Assembly (NCBI GenBank): GCA_963737625.1
Contig: CAVTTK010000002.1
Coordinates: 434,001 to 498,000 of the forward strand
Direction of reading: 5' to 3'
DNA from: Bog-756 sp963737625
GTDB taxonomy: Bacteria; Actinomycetota; Acidimicrobiia; Acidimicrobiales; RAAP-2
Length of the DNA: 64,000 bases
The notes under the pieces were generated by a model. It saw nothing but the letters and a program-made list of their open reading frames with translations. It was not told where the DNA came from and did not search any database. A program made the position numbers and the translations under genes. The stretch's first letter is position 1; each line of letters begins with the position of its first letter. Shown here piece after piece: positions 1-8,479 of this stretch.

Positions 1-452
1 CGCTCGGCCACGTCGGAGGTGACGAAGACGATGTCGCCCCGCCGCCGTTCGGTCATGGCCGGGGCCAGCGCCCGCACCAGGCGGTGGGTGCCGCTCAGAT
101 TGACGGCCAGGACGCCGTCGAAGGCCTCGGAGGAGGTGTCGAGCACGGCCCCGGCGATGTTCCGGGCGGCGTTGGACACCACGATCTCGACGGTTCCCAG
201 GGCGTCGACCGCCGCCTTGGCGAACTGCTCCACGGAGTCGCCGTCGGCCAGGTCCAGATGGATGGCTACGGCCTCCCCGCCGTCGGCCCGGATGGCGGCG
301 GCGGTGTCCTCGCACTCGGCGACCCGCCTGGCCCCGACGGCCACCGGGTGCCCCTGGGCGGCCAGGGCCATGGCCGTGGCCTTCCCGATGCCCGACGAGG
401 CTCCGGTCACCACGGCGGGGCGCCGCCCGGGATTGGCCTCGAAGCGGGGCAT
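1..452 (-). CDS. SDR-family oxidoreductase, 3' end outside window
   Basis: Only the N-terminal ~150 residues are visible; the gene runs off the left edge. Residues ~15-22 carry the Rossmann glycine motif TGASSGIG, and further on there is an NAA segment typical of short-chain dehydrogenases that use NAD(P)(H). The ATG shares one base with the stop of the P450 gene (TGATG), so the two are very probably translationally coupled. As last visible gene of the leftward operon it probably oxidises a hydroxylated product of the P450, but the catalytic Ser-Tyr-Lys part is outside the window and the substrate is unknown. Confidence 0.85.
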   Translation of the reverse strand, partial: MPRFEANPGRRPAVVTGASSGIGKATAMALAAQGHPVAVGARRVAECEDTAAAIRADGGEAVAIHLDLADGDSVEQFAKAAVDALGTVEIVVSNAARNIAGAVLDTSSEAFDGVLAVNLSGTHRLVRALAPAMTERRRGDIVFVTSDVAE

Positions 453-1651
453 CAGCGCAACGTCACCGTGGTGGGCAGGGTGGCCAGGCCCCGCACATTG
501 ATGGAATGGACCCGTTGGATGCCTTCGGGGTCGACGTCATAGGTGGCCACCCGGTCGACCAGTTCCCGGAGACCGACACGGGCCTCGAGCCGGGCCATGG
601 GCGCGCCCATGCAGAAGTGCCGGCCACTGCCGAAGCTGACGAGTCGGCTGGTGTCGCGGTCCAGGTCGTACCGGTCGGCGTCGGGGAAGACCGACCCGTC
701 ACGGTTGGCCGAGCCCACCAACAGCAGGACCCGGCTGCCTTCGGGGATCTCGACCCCGTGCAGCTCCATGGGCATCCTGGTGACCCGCAGCAGCATCTGG
801 CTCGAGGTGTCATAGCGGAGGGTCTCCTCGATCCAGCTGTCCACCCGAGCACGGTCGTCGAACGGCTTGGTCCGCTCCTCGGGATGTCGCCAGCCCCAGT
901 ACCAGGCGTTGCCCAGCAGCTTGGTGGTGGTCTCGTTACCCGCCACCACCATCAGGAACAGGAAGGCGATGATCTCGTCGTCGGTCAGCTTGTCCCCGTC
1001 GATCTCGGCATCGAGCAGCGCCGACGTGAGGTCGTCCCGCCGGGTCCGGCGTCGTTCGTCGACCATCTCCTGGTAGTAGGCCACGAGGGCCATGGCCGCG
1101 TCCATGCCGGCCGGGGGGACGTCGAGCACACCGTCCTCTCGGTGGACGACCACGTCGGCCAGTCGGCGGACCTCGGCCCGGTCCACTCGGGGCACGCCGA
1201 CCAGTTCCGAGATCACGTCCATCGGCAGCTTGCCGGCGAAGTCGGCGATGAAGTCGAAGGTCCCCTGCTCCAGAGCAGGCTCGAGATGTTCGAGGGCGAT
1301 GGCTCGGATGTGGTCCTCCATCTGAGCCACCTTGGACGGCGTGAACCCCTTGCCCACCAGGGACCGCATACGGGTGTGGCGCGGCGGGTCGAGGGCCAGG
1401 AAGGACATGAACTTGTGGGCGTCCGGTCCGAAGGCACTGGGCTCGAGCGACACCCCCTGGGCGTTGGAGAACCCGTCGAGGTTGCGGAAGGCGGCCAGCA
1501 CGTCCTCGTGGCGGGAGAGGGCCCAGAAGTCCAGTTCGTCGTTGCGGTACACCGGCGCCTCGGCCCGCAGGCGGGCGTACACCGGGTAGGGATCCTCATG
1601 GATCTCGTAGGCGTAGGGGCTGTAGGCCACCGGTCGGAGGTCGGTGGTCAT
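452..1651 (-). CDS. Cytochrome P450 (bacterial CYP)
   Basis: Soluble class I bacterial P450 of about 399 residues, which needs ferredoxin and reductase partners that are not in the window. The oxygen-binding I-helix reads AGNETTTK (~residue 240), the K-helix ExxR is EETLR, and the haem-ligand loop is FGSGRHFCMG with the axial cysteine near residue 350. All three hallmarks are intact, so a functional monooxygenase is likely. I chose the ATG at 1651 because it overlaps the TetR stop as ATGA; a GTG 15 bases upstream is also possible. It lies between the TetR gene and an SDR in a leftward operon, suggesting hydroxylation of a hydrophobic growth substrate followed by oxidation. Exact substrate cannot be read from sequence. 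Confidence 0.95.
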   Translation of the reverse strand: MTTDLRPVAYSPYAYEIHEDPYPVYARLRAEAPVYRNDELDFWALSRHEDVLAAFRNLDGFSNAQGVSLEPSAFGPDAHKFMSFLALDPPRHTRMRSLVGKGFTPSKVAQMEDHIRAIALEHLEPALEQGTFDFIADFAGKLPMDVISELVGVPRVDRAEVRRLADVVVHREDGVLDVPPAGMDAAMALVAYYQEMVDERRRTRRDDLTSALLDAEIDGDKLTDDEIIAFLFLMVVAGNETTTKLLGNAWYWGWRHPEERTKPFDDRARVDSWIEETLRYDTSSQMLLRVTRMPMELHGVEIPEGSRVLLLVGSANRDGSVFPDADRYDLDRDTSRLVSFGSGRHFCMGAPMARLEARVGLRELVDRVATYDVDPEGIQRVHSINVRGLATLPTTVTLR

Positions 1652-2286
1652 CGGTCGGTCCGGCACGATCGCTGGCCGACGATCATCAGGTCGGCGGCGG
1701 CGGCCACGAACTCGGGCACGTCCATCGAGGACATATGGCCCATGCCGGCCGCCAGCAGGGCCCCGGAGTAGGAGGTCTGCAGCACGCGGACCACCATCGG
1801 ATCCGTGTCCGGCCCTACGGCGGCGGCCAGGCGGCGATGGATCTCGCTCCCGATCCGGTCTCGGAGGTGCCTCACATCGACGCCGTTGCTCAAGAGCGCC
1901 TGGGTGGAGGCATCGACCAGGGCGGGACTCTCGCTGGTGAGCAGGACCATGGCCCGTACGGCATCGGCCACCCGAGCGTGCACCGAGCGTCCCCGGCGGG
2001 TGTCGACGGGCGGCAGCGCCTGCATGCCGCGCCAGAGCACCTCGGCCAACAGGTGGTCCTTGGAGCTGAAATAGTTGTAGGCGGTGGCCGGAGCCACCCC
2101 GGCCCGGCGGGCCACGCGGCGGACGGTGAGCCCGGCATAGCCCACCATCTCGACCTCCTGCTCGGTGGCCCGCACCAATTGGGCGACCACCCCGGCCTGG
2201 CGCGGCGAGAGGCGTCGCCGGGTGGCCTCGAATCCGGCCGATCCGTCGTCGAGGACGGCGACGGGATCGCTCATCGGGTGGCCCAC
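1648..2286 (-). CDS. TetR-family transcriptional repressor
   Basis: 212 residues, normal for TetR. The N-terminal DNA-binding helix-turn-helix spans roughly residues 45-75 and includes LTVRRVARRAGVAPATAYNY followed by FSSKDHLLAEVL, the usual TetR recognition-helix pattern. The C-terminal part would be the ligand-binding and dimer domain. The gene lies 18 bases after the uncharacterised first gene of the leftward operon and overlaps the P450 by 4 bases. It therefore probably autoregulates the operon, and possibly the divergent catabolic operon, through the palindrome at 3044-3067. The inducer is unknown. The start is GTG at 2286; an ATG 12 bases downstream is an alternative. Confidence 0.92.
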   Translation of the reverse strand: MGHPMSDPVAVLDDGSAGFEATRRRLSPRQAGVVAQLVRATEQEVEMVGYAGLTVRRVARRAGVAPATAYNYFSSKDHLLAEVLWRGMQALPPVDTRRGRSVHARVADAVRAMVLLTSESPALVDASTQALLSNGVDVRHLRDRIGSEIHRRLAAAVGPDTDPMVVRVLQTSYSGALLAAGMGHMSSMDVPEFVAAAADLMIVGQRSCRTDR

Positions 2287-2304
2287 TCCGGCATCACGAA
2301 TCGG

Positions 2305-3036
2305 TCAGCTTCCATGGGACCGCACCGGCACGTGCGGGGTCCCGTTCCGCATGGGCGGGAACTCGAAGTTGGCCGCCGTCGTCATCTTGGTGACCGTGGT
2401 GATCTCCGCTTCGGGGAGGGTCACGTTGTCGTCATCGATGGTCAACTCCCAGCGGCAGTGGGGCGAGCGGTCGCTCGGGACCCGGGGTGGACGGTGGACA
2501 TGGCGGATATGGGCCTTGGGGTTGATGGCCTGGGCCGTGATGTCGAAGGTACCGTCCTCGATGTGGTGGCACATGCCCGTGACCATCTTGTCGCCCCAGG
2601 GCTCGGCGTCCATCAACGCCCCGCAGTAGGCCAGCTCGAAGAAGCCATGCTTCTCGTCGACCACCTCGTAGCGGACGTCGAGATAGTGGTGGGGGAATCC
2701 CGGGTCGAGCTGGAGCACCTTGAAGATGGCCTCCACGTCGTCGCCCTCCACTCCCATGATCTGGCGGAGGCGCTTGCCGTAGACCGGACTGGCCCCCTTC
2801 CACTCCTCGATGGCCAGGCGCTCCATCTGCTCCATGCCGAGCGACATGCCGATGGCTGCGCACATGGAACGGTCGAGGATGTGGACCGCCTGGGCGTACT
2901 CGCGCACCAGCCGGACCAGTGCCTCGCGGGACAGATCCTCGTAGCGGAAGTCGGCGTGGAACTCGCCGGAGTAGTCCGGCATTCCCCCGTCGTCGGCGGT
3001 GGGGCCGAGGGTCGTCGGGGGGTTGGTACCGCTCAT
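2305..3036 (-). CDS. Uncharacterised protein, DUF6125/ATC-hydrolase-like
   Basis: 243 residues with no signal peptide or membrane segment. The segment LSREALVRLVREYAQAVHIL and the later EEW...YGKRLRQIMG resemble the DUF6125 family and, more distantly, L-2-amino-thiazoline-4-carboxylate hydrolase-like proteins; this is a resemblance from memory and not a search result. Conserved-looking Cys and His residues occur in ELAYCGA and GMCHHIEDG, and a late CRWEL motif is present. It is the first gene of the leftward TetR-P450-SDR operon, so a role in the same catabolic pathway is inferred. The ATG lies only 10 bases after a good -10 box, so its transcript is probably leaderless. Confidence 0.7.
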   Translation of the reverse strand: MSGTNPPTTLGPTADDGGMPDYSGEFHADFRYEDLSREALVRLVREYAQAVHILDRSMCAAIGMSLGMEQMERLAIEEWKGASPVYGKRLRQIMGVEGDDVEAIFKVLQLDPGFPHHYLDVRYEVVDEKHGFFELAYCGALMDAEPWGDKMVTGMCHHIEDGTFDITAQAINPKAHIRHVHRPPRVPSDRSPHCRWELTIDDDNVTLPEAEITTVTKMTTAANFEFPPMRNGTPHVPVRSHGS

Positions 3037-3043
3037 GCAATTG

Positions 3044-3067
3044 GACTATAGTCTGGACAGCTGTCCA
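3044..3067. promoter_or_regulatory. Divergent promoter with perfect palindromic operator
   Basis: TGGACAGCTGTCCA (3054-3067) is a perfect 14-base palindrome. It abuts a second perfect palindrome GACTATAGTC (3044-3053), which contains, on the minus strand, a -10 box TATAGT ten bases before the ATG at 3036. A protein bound here would block the leftward promoter. The TetR encoded two genes downstream is the obvious candidate ligand, which is inference. Confidence 0.6.
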
Positions 3068-3192
3068 AGTACAGGGGCACCGGGCTGCCCGGGCGGGCGC
3101 TGAGGTCCGGTTCCTTCGCCCGGGCTCCCGGTGGGTGGGCCAGCGCATGCCATCATCGCCACACGCAGCAGCGAACGACAGGGGGACGTCCA

Positions 3193-4092
3193 GTGCCGAA
3201 CGACCAATCAGCCGACGGGGTCCGATCTACCGCCCGTCCCACCGTCGGGGTCATCGGACTCGGGGCCATCGGGGACGGCGTGGCCACCAGCGTGCTGCGC
3301 CAGGAGTTTCCGTTGGTGGTGTGCGACGTTCGCCCCGAGGCCACGGCCACCTACGCCGACAGTGCCGCCGTGGCCACCTCCCCGGCCGACCTGGTCGGCC
3401 GCTCCGATGTGGTCGTGGTGGCCGTGGTCAACGATGAGCAGGTGCATGCCGTGCTGTCGGGGCCCGACGGCGGCCTGGCCGCCGCCCACCCCGGCACCAC
3501 GATCATCGTGGTGAGCACCATCTCGGCGGTCTGCGTCCAGGCCATCGGGGCCGAGGCCGCCGCCCTTGGCGTGGCCGTGCTCGACTGCGGGGTCACCGGC
3601 GGCCCGGACGCCGCCGCCTCCGGCGACCTGGTGTGCATGGTGGGCGGCGACCCCGAAGCGATCGAGCGGGTGGGACCGGTCTTCGACGCCATCAGCTCGC
3701 TCACCGTGACCATGGGCCCCTTCGGAACCGGTCTGGCCGCCAAGCTGGCCCGCAATCTCATCACCTATGGCTCGTGGCTGGCCGCCTTCGAGGGCCAGCA
3801 GCTGGCCGAGGCCGCCGGGATCCCCTTGGACAAGCTGGCCGAGGTGGTCAAGGCCAGCGACGTGCACATCGGTGGCGCCTCGCGCCTCATGTTCCGATCC
3901 ACGGTGGCTCCGTTCACCGAGGAGGACCATCCGATGATCGTGGATGCCATGCGGGCGGGGGCGTCCCTGGCCCACAAGGACCTGGCCGCCGCCCTGGAGT
4001 TGGCCGACGCCCTCGAGGTCGACCTTCCTCTGGCCGCGATGGCCGAGCGCCGGACCGACGAGATCTTCGGACTGGAGGGAATGTCGTCATGA
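3193..4092 (+). CDS. 3-hydroxyisobutyrate dehydrogenase-like NAD(P) oxidoreductase
   Basis: 299 residues, typical of beta-hydroxyacid dehydrogenases. The N-terminal Rossmann motif is VGVIGLGAIGDGVA (GxGxxG). The substrate-binding loop DCGVTGGPDAAASGDL corresponds to the family DAPVSGG element. The catalytic lysine lies in the KLARN segment near residue 180. These enzymes oxidise a 3-hydroxy acid to a semialdehyde, and the next gene is an aldehyde dehydrogenase overlapping by 4 bases, a natural two-step pairing. The start is GTG with an AGGGGGA ribosome site about ten bases upstream. First gene of the rightward catabolic operon. The true substrate could also be a related hydroxy acid or an imine. 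Confidence 0.88.
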   Translation: MPNDQSADGVRSTARPTVGVIGLGAIGDGVATSVLRQEFPLVVCDVRPEATATYADSAAVATSPADLVGRSDVVVVAVVNDEQVHAVLSGPDGGLAAAHPGTTIIVVSTISAVCVQAIGAEAAALGVAVLDCGVTGGPDAAASGDLVCMVGGDPEAIERVGPVFDAISSLTVTMGPFGTGLAAKLARNLITYGSWLAAFEGQQLAEAAGIPLDKLAEVVKASDVHIGGASRLMFRSTVAPFTEEDHPMIVDAMRAGASLAHKDLAAALELADALEVDLPLAAMAERRTDEIFGLEGMSS

Positions 4093-5561
4093 CAACGACA
4101 CCGGTGGTCGGCGAGGAGCGCATGCTCATCGACGGGGAGCTGAGGGCGGCGCGGTCGGGCCGCACCTTCGACGTGGTCAACCCGGCCACCGAGGAGACGA
4201 TCGGGGTGGTGGCCGACGCCGGCCCCGAGGACCTCGACGACGCCATCGCCGCCGCCCGGCGGGCCTTCGACGAGACCGGATGGTCGACGGACGTGGCGCT
4301 GCGGGTACGGGGACTGCGCCAGCTGCAGGACGCCTTCGGCGCCCACGCCGATGCGCTCCGGGCCATGACGGTGGCCGAGACGGGCTCGCCTGTCTCCTTC
4401 ACCTACTCGGCGCAGCTCGATGCGCCCGTCGAGGGCCTCGGCTGGGTGGCCGACCTGGCCGAGGAGTACTCGTGGGAGACCGATCTGGGTGATGCGTCAC
4501 CCATGGGCATCCCCTCGCACCGTTGGGTGCGCCGTGAGGCCACCGGGGTGGTGGGGGCCATCACCCCGTGGAACGTCCCCCACCAGATCAACCTGGCCAA
4601 GCTGGGACCGGCTCTCGCCGCCGGAAACACCGTGGTGCTCAAGCCGGCCCCGGACACCCCGTGGTGTGCCACGGTGCTCGGGCGGATGATCGCCGAGGAG
4701 ACCGACATCCCACCGGGGGTGGTCAACATCGTGCCGTCGTCCGAACACACGGTGGGAGCCCTGCTGTCCGGCGACCCCCGGGTGGACCAGATCAGCTTCA
4801 CCGGCTCCACAGCCACCGGGAAGCGGGTCATGACGTCGGCCGCCGAATCGCTGAAGAAGGTCTTCTTGGAGCTCGGCGGGAAGTCGGCCTTCGTCATCCT
4901 GGACGATGCCGACCTGCGGGGGGCCTGTGCCACCGCCGCCTTCACCGTCTGCACCCACGCCGGCCAGGGATGCGCCATCACCACCCGCCTGCTCGTCCCC
5001 CGCAAGCAGTTCGACGAGGCGGTGGAGTCGACAGCCAAGGTCCTCGGCAAGCTCCCGGCCGGGGACCCCGCTGACCCCGGGACGATCTGCGGGCCACTGA
5101 TCAGCGCCCGCCAGCGCGAGCGGGTGGAGGGCTATCTGGCGTTGGCCGTCGAGGAGGGCGGCACCTTCGTCATTGGAGGCGGCCGTCCCGACGGCTTCGA
5201 CCGCGGCTTCTTCGTCGAGCCCACCCTCATCGTGGGACTGCCCAACACCTCACGGGTGGCCCGGGAGGAGATCTTCGGACCGGTCCTGGTGGTCATCCCC
5301 CACGACGGCGACGACGATGCGGTGGCTCTGGCCAACGACTCCGCCTACGGTCTGTCCGGATCGGTGTGGTCGGCCGACCGGGACCGGGCCATCGGCGTGG
5401 CCGACCGGATCCGTACCGGCACCGTCGGTATCAACGGGGGGCTGTGGTTCAGCCCCGACATGCCCTTTGGGGGGTACAAGCAGTCCGGCGTGGGGCGTGA
5501 GTCCGGCGTCGCCGGTTTCGAGGAGTACCTCGAGACCAAGTCGATCGCCGAACCGGCCTGA
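4089..5561 (+). CDS. NAD(P)-dependent aldehyde dehydrogenase
   Basis: 490 residues from the ATG at 4089, which overlaps the preceding stop as ATGA. The frame is open further upstream but that part is only a shadow. The cofactor-binding loop contains TPWNVPHQINLAKLGPALAAG. The catalytic general base is in LELGGKS and the nucleophilic cysteine in GQGCAITTR, about 35 residues later, the normal spacing. The C-terminal oligomerisation element PFGGYKQSGVGRE is present. It oxidises an aldehyde, probably the semialdehyde made by the preceding dehydrogenase, to an acid. Whether it makes a free acid or an acyl-CoA cannot be told from these motifs. Confidence 0.95.
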   Translation: MTTTPVVGEERMLIDGELRAARSGRTFDVVNPATEETIGVVADAGPEDLDDAIAAARRAFDETGWSTDVALRVRGLRQLQDAFGAHADALRAMTVAETGSPVSFTYSAQLDAPVEGLGWVADLAEEYSWETDLGDASPMGIPSHRWVRREATGVVGAITPWNVPHQINLAKLGPALAAGNTVVLKPAPDTPWCATVLGRMIAEETDIPPGVVNIVPSSEHTVGALLSGDPRVDQISFTGSTATGKRVMTSAAESLKKVFLELGGKSAFVILDDADLRGACATAAFTVCTHAGQGCAITTRLLVPRKQFDEAVESTAKVLGKLPAGDPADPGTICGPLISARQRERVEGYLALAVEEGGTFVIGGGRPDGFDRGFFVEPTLIVGLPNTSRVAREEIFGPVLVVIPHDGDDDAVALANDSAYGLSGSVWSADRDRAIGVADRIRTGTVGINGGLWFSPDMPFGGYKQSGVGRESGVAGFEEYLETKSIAEPA

Positions 5562-5587
5562 TCCGGTACGTGGAGAGGATGGCAGCC

Positions 5588-6007
5588 GTGAGTGAGACCG
5601 AATCCGGAGGCGACAGCGGGGATCCTGGGCGGGACCCCGGCTCGGCCCGGGCCCAGGGCATGGCCAAGATGCAGGAGGTCTACGGCTTCACCGTCGATCC
5701 CGACAATATGGAGGGACCCTACGCTGCCTTCACCGTCGACCACCTGTTCGGCACGGTGTGGACCCGGTCGGCGCTCGACCTCCGGGACCGGAGGCTCATG
5801 ACCATCGGGGTGCTGGCGGCCATGGGCCAGGCCCCGCTCCTCGAGATCCAGTTCCAATCGGCTCTCGACCGAAACGAGCTGACCGAGGAGCAGGTCCGCG
5901 AGACCGTTCTCCACCTGACCCACTACATCGGTTGGCCGTTGTCGACCGGGCTCAGCGGCGCCGCCGAGAAGGTCATTGCCCGACGCCGCCAGGCGGAGCA
6001 GTCGTGA
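5588..6007 (+). CDS. Carboxymuconolactone decarboxylase (CMD) family protein
   Basis: About 139 residues of mostly helical sequence matching the CMD fold: FTVDHLFGTVWTR, then LDLRDRRLMTIGVLAAMGQ, then LTEEQVRETVLHLTHYIGWP. The CxxC of AhpD-type peroxidase CMD proteins is absent, so it is closer to the decarboxylase/unknown subgroup. I chose GTG at 5588 because GGAGAGG lies 9 bases upstream; GTG 5570 and ATG 5579 are less well placed. It sits between the aldehyde dehydrogenase and an SDR in the operon, overlapping the latter by 4 bases. Reaction in this pathway is unknown. Confidence 0.85.
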   Translation: MSETESGGDSGDPGRDPGSARAQGMAKMQEVYGFTVDPDNMEGPYAAFTVDHLFGTVWTRSALDLRDRRLMTIGVLAAMGQAPLLEIQFQSALDRNELTEEQVRETVLHLTHYIGWPLSTGLSGAAEKVIARRRQAEQS

Positions 6008-6804
6008 CCGGACCCTCGGAGGAATCCACCGGGGACCGGGCGCCCATGGTGCGTTTCGACTTCACCGGCAAGGTGGCCATCGTGACCGGTTCGGGTGGTG
6101 GTATCGGCCAGGCGTACGCCGAGGCCCTGGCCGAATCCGGTGCCTCGGTGGTGGTAGCCGACATCGCCGAGGACAAGGCGGCCGAGGTGGCTGAGGGCAT
6201 TCGTGCCGCAGGAGGAGTGGCCGCTTCGACCCGTGTCGACGTGGCCGATCCCGACTCGGCCCGGGCCATGGCCGAGACCGCCGTCACCCAGTTCGGAGGC
6301 ATCGACTACCTGGTCAACAACGCCGCCATCTTCGGCGGCATGCAGCTCGACCTGCTGTTGACCGTCGACTGGGAGTACCTCAACCGCTTCCTGTCGGTCA
6401 ACATGCTGGGTGCCCTCAACTGCGTGCGGGCGTGCTATCCGGCCATGGAGCAGCGGGGCGGGGGAGCCATTGTCAACCAGTCGTCCACGGCGGCCTACCT
6501 GTATGCCGGCTTCTACGGCCTGGCCAAGGCCGGAGTCAACTCGCTGACCCAGCAGATGGCCCACGAACTGGGAGGCCAGCAGATCCGGATCAACGCCATC
6601 GCCCCGGGGCCCATCGACACCGAGGCCTCCCGGACGGTGGTGCCCGACGCGTTCATGAAGCCGATCCTGGCCGGGCTGGCCCTCAAGCGTCAGGGCGAGA
6701 CCTCCGACCTCGTGGGGATGTGTCTGTTCCTGTTGTCTGACGAGGCTTCGTGGATCACCGGCCACGTGTTCAACGTCGACGGCGGACAAGTGGTCCGTCC
6801 ATGA
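6004..6804 (+). CDS. SDR-family oxidoreductase
   Basis: 266 residues from GTG at 6004, which overlaps the CMD stop as GTGA. Classical SDR features are complete: TGSGGGIGQ glycine motif near residue 28, NNAA at the end of the Rossmann core, catalytic Ser in NQSSTAAY, then YGLAKAG giving YxxxK, and NAIAPGPIDTE after it. The C-terminus GHVFNVDGGQVV is the common SDR ending. NAD(P)-dependent oxidation or reduction of a carbonyl or hydroxyl group in the catabolic pathway is expected; a 3-hydroxyacyl-CoA step would fit the following hydratase, but this is inference. Confidence 0.93.
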   Translation: MTGPSEESTGDRAPMVRFDFTGKVAIVTGSGGGIGQAYAEALAESGASVVVADIAEDKAAEVAEGIRAAGGVAASTRVDVADPDSARAMAETAVTQFGGIDYLVNNAAIFGGMQLDLLLTVDWEYLNRFLSVNMLGALNCVRACYPAMEQRGGGAIVNQSSTAAYLYAGFYGLAKAGVNSLTQQMAHELGGQQIRINAIAPGPIDTEASRTVVPDAFMKPILAGLALKRQGETSDLVGMCLFLLSDEASWITGHVFNVDGGQVVRP

Positions 6805-6808
6805 CCGC

Positions 6809-7615
6809 GTGGTCTTTCTGCACGTGACCCATCAGCCCGGGGGCCAGGCCCCGAACGACCACCGAATCGACATCGAGGATGCCGATGGCGTCCGGCTCAT
6901 CGCCTTCGACCGGGACGGCGTCCGCAACGCCTTCGATGCCGCCATGTACCGCGCCGTCGACGACGCCCTGGTCGGCGCCCTGGCCGACGACGCCGTCCAC
7001 GCCGTCGTCCTCACCGGCCGGGGACGGGCCTTCACCGCCGGCCAGGACCTCCGCGAGATGGTGGCCATCGCCACCGGAGAGGCCGGACCCGATGCCGGTG
7101 CCGGGTTCCGGGCCCTGCTGGACACCCTGGTGTCCTTCGACAAGCCCCTGCTGGCCGCGGTGCACGGAGTCGGCATGGGCCTCGGTTGCACGATGCTCGG
7201 CCACGTGGACCTGGTCTTGATGGAGCGGGGGGCCCGGCTCCGCGCCCCCTTCGCCGAGATGGGTGTGCCGCCCGAGGCGGCGAGCAGCTGGCTGCTCCCC
7301 GAGCGGCTGGGGTGGCAGCGGGCCTCGGCCATCCTGCTGGCCTCCGAGTGGATCGAGGCCGAGGAGGCGGTGCGGGCCGGTCTGGCCCTCCGGGTGTGTG
7401 AGGAGGGAACGGTGGTGGCCGAGACCTTGGCCATGGCCCGCACCATCGCCTCGTTCCCGCCTCAGGCCACCCGGCGGATCAAGCAGCTGATGGTGGCCGG
7501 CCGCCGCCCGGACATCGTGGCGGCGCGGGCCCGGGAGGAGTCGGCCTTCGCCGAGCTCTTCGCCGACCCGGAGACCAACCCGGGTGGTCGTCTGGCCGCC
7601 GGCCTGGACCACTGA
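6809..7615 (+). CDS. Enoyl-CoA hydratase/isomerase family protein
   Basis: 268 residues of crotonase fold. The first oxyanion-hole segment is GRAFTAGQDL and the second HGVGMGLGCTMLGHVDL, where CoA thioester carbonyls are held. Neither of the two catalytic glutamates of true enoyl-CoA hydratase is clear in the region MGVPPEAASSWLLPERLG, which does carry one Glu, so isomerase or another crotonase reaction remains possible. The GTG at 6809 lies 4 bases after the SDR stop; GTG 6824 is an alternative. Presence of a CoA-thioester enzyme shows the pathway passes through acyl-CoA intermediates. Confidence 0.9.
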   Translation: MVFLHVTHQPGGQAPNDHRIDIEDADGVRLIAFDRDGVRNAFDAAMYRAVDDALVGALADDAVHAVVLTGRGRAFTAGQDLREMVAIATGEAGPDAGAGFRALLDTLVSFDKPLLAAVHGVGMGLGCTMLGHVDLVLMERGARLRAPFAEMGVPPEAASSWLLPERLGWQRASAILLASEWIEAEEAVRAGLALRVCEEGTVVAETLAMARTIASFPPQATRRIKQLMVAGRRPDIVAARAREESAFAELFADPETNPGGRLAAGLDH

Positions 7616-7621
7616 GCTCCT

Positions 7622-8479
7622 GTGCGCTTCGGGATCACCGCCTTCCTGACCGACCGGGACATGGCCCCCGCCGACCTGGCCCGGGCGGCCGAGGAGCGGG
7701 GGTTCCACTCGTTGTTCCTCCCCGAGCACACCCATCTGCCGGTGCGGGACGACACCCCCCCGGCCCTGGTCGACGGGGTCCGTCCCGACGACTACCGGCG
7801 CAGCCTGGACCCCTTCGTGGCCCTGGCCACGGCGGCCTCGGTGACCCGACGGATCCGCCTCGGCACCGGGGTGGTGCTGGCGGCCCAGCACGACCCCATC
7901 GTCCTGGCCAAGCAGATCGCCACCCTCGACCACCTGAGTGGGGGACGGGTGGAGTTCGGTATGGGCTTCGGCTGGAACCGGACCGAGGCGGCCGACCACG
8001 GGGTCGACTTCAGCGTCCGACGGGAGGTGGCCCGAGAGCACGTCCTGTGCATGCAGGCCCTGTGGAGCCAGGACCAGGCCGAGTTCCACGGTACGTATGT
8101 CTCCCTCGACCGGTGCTGGAGCTGGCCCAAGCCGATCCAGCAGCCCCGGGTGCCGACCCTGGTGGGGGGAGGCGCCACTCCCAAGGTCTTCGCGGCCATC
8201 GCCGAGTACGCCGACGGCTGGATGCCCATCGGCGGTTCGGGACTGGCCGACGCCCTGCCTGCCCTCCGTCGTGCCGTGGAGGAGCGTGAGCGTGATCCGG
8301 GCCTGATCCGGGTGGTGCCGTTCGGCACCGTTCCCACCGAGCAGAAGCTGGCCCACTTCGAGCGTCTGGGCATCGACGAGGTCGTGCTGCGGGTGCCGTC
8401 GGGGGATGCGGACCACATGCTCGCCACCCTCGATGCCCACGCCGCCCACCTCCAGCGGTTCGGTGGCCACGATGACTGA
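7622..8479 (+). CDS. LLM-class F420-dependent oxidoreductase
   Basis: 285 residues of luciferase-like TIM-barrel. The stretch LGTGVVLAAQHDPIVLAKQI followed by ATLDHLSGGRVEFGMGFGWN is diagnostic for the actinobacterial F420-dependent subgroup (TIGR03619-like). Such enzymes use reduced or oxidised deazaflavin F420 for hydride transfer to or from alcohols, enones or similar groups. No F420 biosynthesis gene is in the window. The GTG start lies 6 bases after the hydratase stop, and the end overlaps the thioesterase start. Substrate unknown; FMN use cannot be excluded by sequence alone. Confidence 0.9.
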   Translation: MRFGITAFLTDRDMAPADLARAAEERGFHSLFLPEHTHLPVRDDTPPALVDGVRPDDYRRSLDPFVALATAASVTRRIRLGTGVVLAAQHDPIVLAKQIATLDHLSGGRVEFGMGFGWNRTEAADHGVDFSVRREVAREHVLCMQALWSQDQAEFHGTYVSLDRCWSWPKPIQQPRVPTLVGGGATPKVFAAIAEYADGWMPIGGSGLADALPALRRAVEERERDPGLIRVVPFGTVPTEQKLAHFERLGIDEVVLRVPSGDADHMLATLDAHAAHLQRFGGHDD

